Origin: Microbacterium sp.
Lineage (GTDB): Bacteria; Actinomycetota; Actinomycetes; Actinomycetales; Microbacteriaceae
Direction: 5' to 3'
Assembly: GCF_003248605.1 (NCBI RefSeq)
Contig: NZ_QFPF01000034.1
Coordinates: 1 to 21,233 of the forward strand
DNA length: 21,233 bases
The translations under genes were made by a program, and so were the position numbers. The notes below the pieces were generated by a model that saw nothing but the letters and a program-made list of their open reading frames with translations, ran no database searches and was not told where the DNA came from. Below are positions 15,584 to 21,233 of this stretch, one piece after another. Position 1 is the first letter of the stretch; the number at the start of each line of letters is the position of its first letter.

Positions 15584-17148
15584 TGCCCCTCGTGCAGACC
15601 CCGGCCCCCGCCTACGACGTCATCGTCGTCGGCGGGGGCGCCGCGGGCTGCGTGCTGGCGGCGCGGCTTTCGGAGGATCCGGCGCGCCGCGTGCTGCTCG
15701 TCGAGGCCGGTCCCGACCACAGGGGGGTGCGCGAGATCCTCGACGCCGCCCGCTGGGACGCCATGATCGGCGGACCCTTCGACTACGGCTACCGCGCACG
15801 GCCGACCGACCATGTGCTCGGCCGGGCAGTCGCGATGCCGCGTGGGCGCGTGCTCGGCGGATCCTCGAGCACCAACGCGATGCTCTGGTACCGCGGCCAC
15901 CGTGCCGACTACGATGCGTGGGCGGATGCCGGGGCCACCGGCTGGTCGTACGACGAGCTCCTGCCCTTCTTCCGCCGCAGCGAGTCACGCCCCGGCGGCG
16001 ATCCGACCTATCGCGGACAGGGCGGTCCCGTCCGGGTCGCTCCGCTGCGCGAGGTGCATCCCATCGCGCACGCCCTCATGGACGCCGCGGGCGAGCGAGG
16101 GCTGCCCGTGATCGACGATGCCAATGCCGCCTCGAACGAGGGTGCGGTCTATGCCGATTACAACGCGATCCAGGATGCTGCCACCGGCGCCTTCGAACGC
16201 TTCAGCACCGCGCGCGCCTACCTCGAGCCCGCGCTCCCGCGTCCGAACCTCGACGTGCTGGTGGACAGTCCCGTGCACGCGGTGCAGCTGGCGGGCGATG
16301 CCGTGATCGGCATTCATCACGTCGTCGGCGGGGCGCTCGTCACGACGCGGGCGAGCGAGATCGTGCTCGCGGCGGGAGCCATCGATACGCCGCTGCTGCT
16401 GCAGCGTTCGGGCATCGGCGACGCGAAGCGACTGGGCGCGGCCGGGATCGATGTGCGCCACCATCTGCCCGGTGTGGGCGAGAACTTCCAGGATCATCCG
16501 CTGATCCTGGGCATGAACTTCCGCGCGCGGGCCAGTCTCGGGCCCGTGATCGGCAACGGCGGAGGCACGATGCTCAACTGGCGCAGCTCGCTCGCCGGCG
16601 CGGGTCCCGACCTGCACGCCGTGATCGCGCACGGATCGCGCGGCGACGAGGCCCTGCACGCGGCCCACGATCTGTCGGGTGATCGCGTGTTCGCTCTCGT
16701 GCCGGGGCTCTACGGGTCGCGGTCGACGGGGTGGGTGCGCGCACGCTCGTCCGCGGTCGATGCGGCAGCCGACATCCACCCCAACTATCTGGGCGATGCG
16801 CGCGACGTGCAGGCGATGGTCGAGGCATTGGATGCTGTGCACGACCTCGTGGCGACGTCGGCGTATGCCGACCTGGCTGAGGGGCCGATCACGCCCCCGC
16901 ACGGCCTGTCGGCCGCGGACAAAGTGCGGTTCGTACGCGAGAACATCGGCAGCTTCTTCCACTGCGCCGGCAGCGCGCGGATGGGCGTGGACGATGGCGC
17001 CGTGGTCGATCCGGCGCTGCGGGTGCGGGGACTGTCGGGTCTGCGGATCGCCGACGCATCGGTCATGCCCGTCATCCCGACCGCGAACACGCAGGCCCCG
17101 ACGGTCGCGATCGCCGAGCGCGCGGCCGAGCTCGTCGCCGCGGGCTGA
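15583..17148 (+). CDS. GMC-family FAD-dependent oxidoreductase
   Basis: The 521-residue protein is a glucose-methanol-choline oxidoreductase, oxidising an alcohol to an aldehyde with FAD. Motifs: dinucleotide fold VIVVGGGAAGCVLAARLSED (13-32) with VEAGP (40-44), GMC signature 1 around PRGRVLGGSSSTNAMLWYRG (86-105), signature 2 GAIDTPLLLQRSGIG (265-279), and the catalytic pair His460 in FFHCAGSARMG and Asn502 in IPTANTQAPT. Length is typical (500-550). The ATG at 15583 overlaps the beta-subunit stop; the frame is open farther upstream only as a shadow of that gene. With the aldehyde dehydrogenase it could carry out alcohol to aldehyde to acid. No signal peptide, so cytoplasmic. Confidence 0.92.
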   Translation: MPLVQTPAPAYDVIVVGGGAAGCVLAARLSEDPARRVLLVEAGPDHRGVREILDAARWDAMIGGPFDYGYRARPTDHVLGRAVAMPRGRVLGGSSSTNAMLWYRGHRADYDAWADAGATGWSYDELLPFFRRSESRPGGDPTYRGQGGPVRVAPLREVHPIAHALMDAAGERGLPVIDDANAASNEGAVYADYNAIQDAATGAFERFSTARAYLEPALPRPNLDVLVDSPVHAVQLAGDAVIGIHHVVGGALVTTRASEIVLAAGAIDTPLLLQRSGIGDAKRLGAAGIDVRHHLPGVGENFQDHPLILGMNFRARASLGPVIGNGGGTMLNWRSSLAGAGPDLHAVIAHGSRGDEALHAAHDLSGDRVFALVPGLYGSRSTGWVRARSSAVDAAADIHPNYLGDARDVQAMVEALDAVHDLVATSAYADLAEGPITPPHGLSAADKVRFVRENIGSFFHCAGSARMGVDDGAVVDPALRVRGLSGLRIADASVMPVIPTANTQAPTVAIAERAAELVAAG

Positions 17149-17313
17149 CGCGCGCGCGGCGCGGCCTGCATGGGCTTGCGCCGCCTCCCGCGGTGCCCTG
17201 CGACCTCAGCCGGCGCCGTGCACGACCGGGCGGATCGGAGCATGCCCGCGCGTGATGGCCTTGCGCGCGATCGCGTCGCGCTTCAGGCTGGGCGGGACGG
17301 AGAGGCAGATCCG

Positions 17314-17532
17314 ATGAGCGCTGACACGCCCGGTTGGTCGGCCGACGGGCCCACCGGCGCCGAGTTCACCGATGTGCGCGCGATTCAGGCTGAGTTGCGC
17401 GCACGAGGCATCGAACCACTCGAGCCCGTCGATGAATCGGGCACGGGGCCCGCGAGTCTGATGATCGAGGATCCCGACGGCAATCCGATCCTCATCGACC
17501 AGCACGTCCCGCGACCCGACGCGCCGGCGTAA
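17314..17532 (+). pseudogene. C-terminal remnant of a VOC/glyoxalase-fold protein
   Basis: A 72-residue frame from the ATG at 17314 reads like the last half of a vicinal-oxygen-chelate protein: [24 protein letters not shown], then [25 protein letters not shown]. Full-length relatives are about 120-130 residues and begin with a strand-helix module holding a metal histidine; nothing like it lies upstream in any forward frame, because 17149-17313 has no similar sequence. It is probably a truncated gene, although it may still be translated (GGACGGAGAGG lies upstream). It is directly followed by a terminator-like hairpin. Confidence 0.55.
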
Positions 17533-17534
17533 CT

Positions 17535-17552
17535 CCGCCCGGTGCCGGGCGG
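17535..17552 (+). terminator. Hairpin at the end of the plus-strand operon
   Basis: CCGCCCGG (17535-17542) and CCGGGCGG (17545-17552) are exact inverted arms. Allowing a normal loop gives a 6-bp all-G/C stem. It begins 2 nt after the last stop and lies before the convergent minus-strand regulator. No T-tract follows. Confidence 0.45.
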
Positions 17553-17580
17553 GCGGGGTTGCGACCGCCGCGGGATCCCG

Positions 17581-17647
17581 CGAACCCACATTTTTGCAGC
17601 GAGCCACCACGCGTCGGCAGGTGGTTCGCTGCAAAAGTGTGGGTTCG
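17581..17647. repeat. Four-word palindromic element, copy 5, with 28-bp arms
   Basis: Arms 17581-17608 and 17620-17647 pair over 28 bp with only two mismatches and an 11-nt loop. Both mismatches become G-U pairs in plus-strand RNA. Within the arms the word CGAACCCACA (17581) recurs imperfectly as CGAGCCACCA (17600), and TGGTTCG (17622-17628) as TGGGTTCG (17640-17647), a step of about 19 bp. The unusual T/A-rich runs differ from the surroundings. It lies between convergent genes. Confidence 0.65.
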
Positions 17648-17703
17648 ACGCACGGGGGGATGCCGCGGGCCGGGCCCCGCGGACGAACGGAGGATGCCGC
17701 GCG

Positions 17704-18303
17704 TCAGCGTCCCCCGCGCGGGCCCTGCTTGACGACGATCAGACGATAGGGCGCACCATCGGTCGACCACCAGCGGTGGCGCACTCCACCCGGGTAGTAG
17801 GCCGAGTCGCCGACGCGGAGCGGGCTCGCCTCACCGTCGAGCTCGATCTGGATCGAACCTTCGACCACGTAGAGGAACTCGTCTTCGGCGTGCGTGAAGC
17901 ACTCGCCCGGCACGGATCGGTCATCGGTGACCTCGAGCGGATGCAGGGGCCGGCCGCCGCGCGCGAGCATACGTGCCGACCCGTCCGCGAAGCCCTCCGC
18001 GACCCCGCCCTCGCCGCGCCGGTGCACCTCGATCATCGGGTGCGGCTCCGCCTCGGCGTCCGCGGCGGCGATCAGCTCGATGGGACTCGTCTCGAGCGCC
18101 ACCGCGATGCGCCGCAGCGACGACAGACTCGGCTGTGCCAGCCCCCGCTCGAGCTGGCTGAGGAACGGGTGCGAGAGACCGGTCGCCTCGGCCAGGCGCA
18201 CGAGCGTGAGACCGCGGGCATGCCGCAGGCGACGGATGCCGGCGCCCAGCCGTTCGTTGGCGGCCTCTTCATCGACGGCCTGGTCCGAGACGATCGTCGT
18301 CAT
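17704..18303 (-). CDS. XRE-family transcriptional regulator with C-terminal cupin domain (second copy)
   Basis: The 199-residue protein has an XRE helix-turn-helix at about 18-80 (LGAGIRRLRHARGLTLVRLAEATGLSHPFLSQLERG, then SLSSLRRIAVALETSPIELI) and a cupin_2 domain at about 110-195 with ECFTHAEDEFLYVVEGSIQIEL and LRVGDSAYYPGGVRHRWW. Here His138 and Glu142 and a later His176 match the usual metal-cupin pattern, unlike the first regulator. It starts 15 bp after the deaminase-family gene, with its own leaderless -10 in that gap. It is the last gene of the minus-strand block and may sense a product of the same pathway. The two regulators share layout but differ enough not to be a recent duplication. 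Confidence 0.88.
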   Translation of the reverse strand: MTTIVSDQAVDEEAANERLGAGIRRLRHARGLTLVRLAEATGLSHPFLSQLERGLAQPSLSSLRRIAVALETSPIELIAAADAEAEPHPMIEVHRRGEGGVAEGFADGSARMLARGGRPLHPLEVTDDRSVPGECFTHAEDEFLYVVEGSIQIELDGEASPLRVGDSAYYPGGVRHRWWSTDGAPYRLIVVKQGPRGGR

Positions 18304-18309
18304 GCGCTC

Positions 18310-18315
18310 AGTATC
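18310..18315 (-). promoter_or_regulatory. -10 hexamer of a leaderless promoter (XRE-cupin regulator 2)
   Basis: Read on the minus strand, GATACT is followed by exactly 6 nt and the ATG at 18303. It sits in the 15-bp gap after the deaminase-family stop. No ribosome site is visible. The regulator could thus be made independently of the operon upstream. Confidence 0.5.
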
Positions 18316-18318
18316 CCG

Positions 18319-19359
18319 CTACGCCGGCAGCGCCACTCCGTGTGCGGCGGCGTACTTCTCGACCAGGTCGATGTAGGCCGCCCGCCGCGCCGGCGTCAGC
18401 CAGGACGCCGCGAACGAGTTGATCGCCAGCTGCACGAGGTCGGTGTGCGACAGGTCCGCGTACTCCGCGAGAGCGACGTAGTTGTCACCGACGTAGGCGC
18501 CGAAGTATGCCGGGTCGTCGGAGTTGATCGTCACACGCACACCCTCACGCATGAGACCCACGATCTCCTCGGCCTTCATCTGCTCGGTCACGAACGAGTT
18601 CGACACGGGGCAGCAGGTGAAGCCGATTCCGCGCGCCTTGGCGAGCGCGACGAGGTCGGGATCCTCGACGATGTTGGTGCCGTGATCGATGCGATCGACG
18701 CCGACCTCGGTCAGCACCGCACGGATGTTCTCTACCGAGCCGACCTGATCGATGTCGCAGTGCATCGTCAGCAGGAAACCTTCAGCGCGAGCGCGGGCGA
18801 AGACGGCCGAGAAGGTGCCCGGCGGGTTGTCGCGCTCGTCCGAGTCGAGCCCCACTCCCGCGATCCACCCCTTGTACGGCAGCGCCTCCATGAGGGTCGC
18901 CATCGCGTACTCCGCCGAGAAGTCCCGCAGAAAGCAGAGGATCAGCTCGCCCGAGACGCCCAGCTCGCGCTCAGCGCGCACGATCGCTCGTCGATATCCG
19001 CCGATCACGGTTTCGAAGGGAACACCGCGGCCCGTGTGCGCCTGCGGATCGAAGAACATCTCGGCGTGCACGACGCCCTGTTCCTTGGCGCGAAGCAGGT
19101 ACGCCCAGGCCAGGTCCTCGAAGTCCTCGGCCGTCTGCAGCACCTGCATGGCGGGGTAGTACACGGCCAGGAAGCTCGTCAGGTCGGTGAAGTTGTACGT
19201 CGCCTTCACCTCTTCGACGGTCTTCTCGGCCAATTCGACGCCGTTGCGCGCGGCCAGCGCGAACTTCAGTTCCGGCTCGAGCGTGCCCTCGAGGTGAAGA
19301 TGCAGTTCGGCCTTGGGCAGGCCGTGGGCGAACGCGGCGAGCGCGATGGATTCGGTCAT
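18319..19359 (-). CDS. Adenine/adenosine deaminase-family protein with altered HAGE motif
   Basis: The 346-residue protein belongs to the adenosine deaminase family and most resembles its adenine-deaminase branch: AELHLHLEGTLEPEL (17-31; His20, His22), FFDPQAHTGRGVPFETV (102-118), GVGLDSDERDNPPGTFSAVFARAR (168-191), DRIDHG (222-227; His226) and INSDDPAYFGAYVGD (278-292; Asp281). Metal ligands His20, His22, His200 and Asp281 are present. The normal HAGE is HCDI (200-203), so the glutamate that protonates the ring nitrogen is replaced by Ile203, with Asp202 and Asp204 nearby. Ordinary adenosine deamination is therefore doubtful; an N6-substituted adenine or another base is possible. The ATG at 19359 has GGAGG 7 nt upstream. 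It is downstream of the permeases on the same strand. Confidence 0.85.
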   Translation of the reverse strand: MTESIALAAFAHGLPKAELHLHLEGTLEPELKFALAARNGVELAEKTVEEVKATYNFTDLTSFLAVYYPAMQVLQTAEDFEDLAWAYLLRAKEQGVVHAEMFFDPQAHTGRGVPFETVIGGYRRAIVRAERELGVSGELILCFLRDFSAEYAMATLMEALPYKGWIAGVGLDSDERDNPPGTFSAVFARARAEGFLLTMHCDIDQVGSVENIRAVLTEVGVDRIDHGTNIVEDPDLVALAKARGIGFTCCPVSNSFVTEQMKAEEIVGLMREGVRVTINSDDPAYFGAYVGDNYVALAEYADLSHTDLVQLAINSFAASWLTPARRAAYIDLVEKYAAAHGVALPA

Positions 19360-19385
19360 GGTGTCCTCCGAAAGATGTAACGAAC

Positions 19386-19412
19386 GATGGATGCCGGCGC
19401 CCGGCATCCATC
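19386..19412 (-). terminator. Hairpin between permease and deaminase-family genes
   Basis: Arms 19386-19397 and 19401-19412 are an exact 12-bp inverted repeat with a 3-nt loop. It begins 7 nt after the permease stop on the minus strand. No clear T-run follows, so partial termination or RNA processing between transporter and enzyme is likely. Confidence 0.55.
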
Positions 19413-19419
19413 CGTGGTG

Positions 19420-20307
19420 TCAGACCCGGTCCGCCATGCCCACGCGGGCGAGCACGACCGACTCGATGATCTGCACCAGGTTGTAGAGCACGAGGGCGGT
19501 ACCGGTGACGAGGACGACCGCGGTCCACACGGCGTTGAACTGGGCACCGGAGATGTAGCCGCCGACGGACCCGCCGATGCCGCCGCCCACCGCGAGCCAT
19601 TCGGCCAGCAGCGCGCCCGTGATCGCGCCCGGCACCGAGATGCGGACGGCGGCGAAGAACTCCGGGAGAGAACTCGGCAGCGCCACCTTGCGCAGGCGCG
19701 TCCACGCCGTGCCGCCGTAGACGGTGACGAGGTCGTTCATCTGTGGCGAGGCGGACTTGAGCCCGAAAACGATGTTCACCAGTGCGGGGAAGAGGACGAC
19801 GATGCCGCCGATGACGGCGACCGACGCGAAGTCGCGGCCGAAGATCAGGATGATGACGGGCGCCATCGCGACCAGGGGCACCGACCGCAGCAGCATGGCC
19901 ATCGGCATCAGCGCGTGCTCGATCCCCTTGCTCAGCTGGAAGATCATCGCCACCAGCAGCGCGACGACGAGGCCCGCGGCGAACCCGACGACCGAGTGCC
20001 CGAGGGTCACCCACAGCTGGCCGAAGAGCTGATCGCGGTTCTCGGCGGCGTTCGGCACGGTGAAGAGGAAGTTGTAGACGTCGATCGGGCCCTTGCCGAC
20101 GTACGGCGAGATCTGGAAGACCCAGAGCGAGCCCACCCAGATCACGAGGACGGCCACGATCGTGAGTACAAAGGTCAGCACGCTGCGGCCGAGAGCACGC
20201 AGGGTCGCGCGGCGCGTCTCGCGTCGGATCTCGGCGTTCAACTGCGTGGTCTGCGGGCTGGCGGCCACCGTCGCCGCCGGCGGCTGTTCGGTCATGAGCG
20301 TGCTCAC
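19420..20307 (-). CDS. ABC transporter permease (SsuC/TauC/NMT1-partner type), second permease
   Basis: The 295-residue membrane protein has about six hydrophobic segments (near 42-66, 103-125, 130-150, 158-180, 220-240 and 260-285). Its ATPase-docking loop reads VYGGTAWTRLRKVALPSSLPEFFAAVRISVPGA. It belongs to the BPD_transp_1 permeases that work with NMT1/SsuA-type binding proteins. The GTG at 20307 overlaps the preceding permease stop (GTGA) and is preferred; an ATG at 20295 is the alternative. The N-terminal 40 residues are polar and low complexity. It pairs with the neighbouring permease as a heterodimer. Confidence 0.9.
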   Translation of the reverse strand: MSTLMTEQPPAATVAASPQTTQLNAEIRRETRRATLRALGRSVLTFVLTIVAVLVIWVGSLWVFQISPYVGKGPIDVYNFLFTVPNAAENRDQLFGQLWVTLGHSVVGFAAGLVVALLVAMIFQLSKGIEHALMPMAMLLRSVPLVAMAPVIILIFGRDFASVAVIGGIVVLFPALVNIVFGLKSASPQMNDLVTVYGGTAWTRLRKVALPSSLPEFFAAVRISVPGAITGALLAEWLAVGGGIGGSVGGYISGAQFNAVWTAVVLVTGTALVLYNLVQIIESVVLARVGMADRV

Positions 20308-21140
20308 TTAGCCGTTCCCTTCGACCAGGGCGCGATGGCCCGCGACAGCAGTCCGAGCAAGCCGTACCCGGCCAGCGCGACGGCACCGGAGACGAGCGCG
20401 ATGTCCCAGACCCGGGCGGAGTTCAGAGCCTGCTGCGCCGCGATCATGGCGGGCCCGACGCCCACTGTCACACGGCCGAAGAACTCGCCGAGAACGGCAC
20501 CGAGGAAGGCGGCGGGGACGGCGATCTGCAGAGCGTTGAGGATCGCGGGCAGGGCGGCGATGAGGCGCACCTTGCGCAGCTGAGTCAGCCGTGATCCCCC
20601 ATAGACGGTGATGAGGTCGAGGCTGGCCTTGTCGGCCGCCTTCAGCCCCAGAAGTGCCCCCACGACGGTCGTGAAGAAGCAGCTGAGCGCCGCGAGGAAG
20701 ATCGCCGTGGGCGAGGGTTCCCCCGCCGCCGGCACCGGCACGATGACGACGACGAGCAGACCGATCGCGACGATCGGCACGCAATACGTGATAATCGCGA
20801 TCTGCATGACCACGCCTTCCAGGCGCGGCACGATGAGGACGAGCGCCGACAGCAGCAGGGCCAGCCCGTTGCCCCACGCGTAGCCGATGCCCGCCTCGGC
20901 GAGGGTCACGCTGAAGTTGCGGAGGTAGAACTCCCAGCCCGTGTCGAAGAACTCGATGAGCACCTGCGGCGGGGTGGGAACGGCCTGCACCCGCCCGGGA
21001 CCGACGTTCGATCCGACGGTCGCGGCCAGGATCCACCACAGCGCGATGATGCCCACGACCCCGATGAGGCCGGTGAGCCAGGCGGGGAGCTTGATGTCCT
21101 CCCACTGGATGGCGCGCGGCTTGGTGGCGTCAGTGGTCAT
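20304..21140 (-). CDS. ABC transporter permease (SsuC/TauC/NMT1-partner type), first permease
   Basis: The 278-residue membrane protein has a first membrane segment at about 20-42 and further ones near 90-108, 112-135, 145-165, 210-235 and 250-268. The docking loop is DLITVYGGSRLTQLRKVRLIAALPAILNALQIAVPAA. It forms the transporter core with the next gene, to which it is coupled by an overlap. Its ATG (21140) lies inside the last codons of the ATPase gene. The likely binding-protein partner is encoded at 8721. Confidence 0.9.
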   Translation of the reverse strand: MTTDATKPRAIQWEDIKLPAWLTGLIGVVGIIALWWILAATVGSNVGPGRVQAVPTPPQVLIEFFDTGWEFYLRNFSVTLAEAGIGYAWGNGLALLLSALVLIVPRLEGVVMQIAIITYCVPIVAIGLLVVVIVPVPAAGEPSPTAIFLAALSCFFTTVVGALLGLKAADKASLDLITVYGGSRLTQLRKVRLIAALPAILNALQIAVPAAFLGAVLGEFFGRVTVGVGPAMIAAQQALNSARVWDIALVSGAVALAGYGLLGLLSRAIAPWSKGTAK

Positions 21141-21233
21141 CGGCCGCGGCGCCTCCGACGCCGAAGAGCAGTTCGGACGCCTGGTCGACGTAGGCGTGGA
21201 ACTCGGGCGTGCGCATCATCTCGGGCGTACGCG
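21130..21233 (-). CDS. ABC transporter ATP-binding protein, 3' end only
   Basis: Only the last 33 or so residues are in the window: TPEMMRTPEFHAYVDQASELLFGVGGAAADDH. The pattern of a PEF-x-x-YV-x-x-A-x-x-LLF tail matches the C-terminus of nitrate/taurine/sulfonate-type ABC ATPases, though the Walker and signature motifs lie beyond the edge. It overlaps the first permease by 11 nt, as expected of an operon ordered ATPase, permease, permease. The call rests largely on context. Confidence 0.65.
   Translation of the reverse strand, partial: RTPEMMRTPEFHAYVDQASELLFGVGGAAADDH

Noticed and set aside
17542..19380. A plus-strand open frame of about 610 codons opposite the second regulator and deaminase-family genes
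   Set aside because: It is the antisense shadow of two clear minus-strand genes and runs through a palindromic repeat.
1..21233. tRNA, rRNA, insertion sequence or phage genes
   Set aside because: No cloverleaf, ribosomal RNA stretch, transposase, integrase or flanking target duplication was recognised.

Overview
The window is very GC-rich (about 70% by eye), densely coded, with G/C in nearly all third codon positions, ATGA/TGATG gene overlaps and several genes with an actinobacterial -10 hexamer exactly 6 nt before the start codon. This points to a high-GC actinobacterium. Gene style and frequent GGATGC/GCATCC words suggest Microbacteriaceae, probably Microbacterium; that genus call is inference.

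Left third (1-7769): a molybdenum-hydroxylase locus. It has a D-2-hydroxyacid dehydrogenase, a divergent pair (MocA-like nucleotidyltransferase on minus, XdhC-like maturation factor on plus), a nucleoside phosphorylase, a small DUF1304-type membrane protein on minus, and a xanthine-dehydrogenase-like enzyme made of an FAD subunit plus one protein fusing the 2Fe-2S and molybdopterin subunits.

Middle (8013-17532): an XRE-cupin regulator, then a plus-strand run of an NMT1/THI5-type substrate-binding lipoprotein, amidohydrolase (deaminase type), aldehyde dehydrogenase, FMN-dependent monooxygenase, two-subunit ThDP decarboxylase (ComD/ComE-like), GMC oxidoreductase and a stub of a VOC protein. The regulator and the binding-protein gene share an operator-like site, TGATTGCC-N4-GCAAT-N2-ATGAT, found upstream of both.

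Right part (17704-21233, minus strand): an ABC ATPase (3' end only), two permeases, an adenine/adenosine-deaminase-family protein whose HAGE motif is replaced by HCDI, and a second XRE-cupin regulator. The permeases and ATPase probably serve the binding protein encoded 10 kb away.

Together the genes look like uptake and stepwise breakdown of an N-heterocycle, purine-like or N6-substituted-adenine-like: import, deamination, Mo-hydroxylation, flavin oxygenation, then alcohol and aldehyde oxidation and decarboxylation. The actual substrate cannot be read from the sequence. A second layer of structure is a set of five elements at gene 3' ends. They share one geometry (two direct words about 19 bp apart followed by two inverted copies about 19 bp apart) but have unrelated sequences. 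One of them lies in frame inside the monooxygenase gene.
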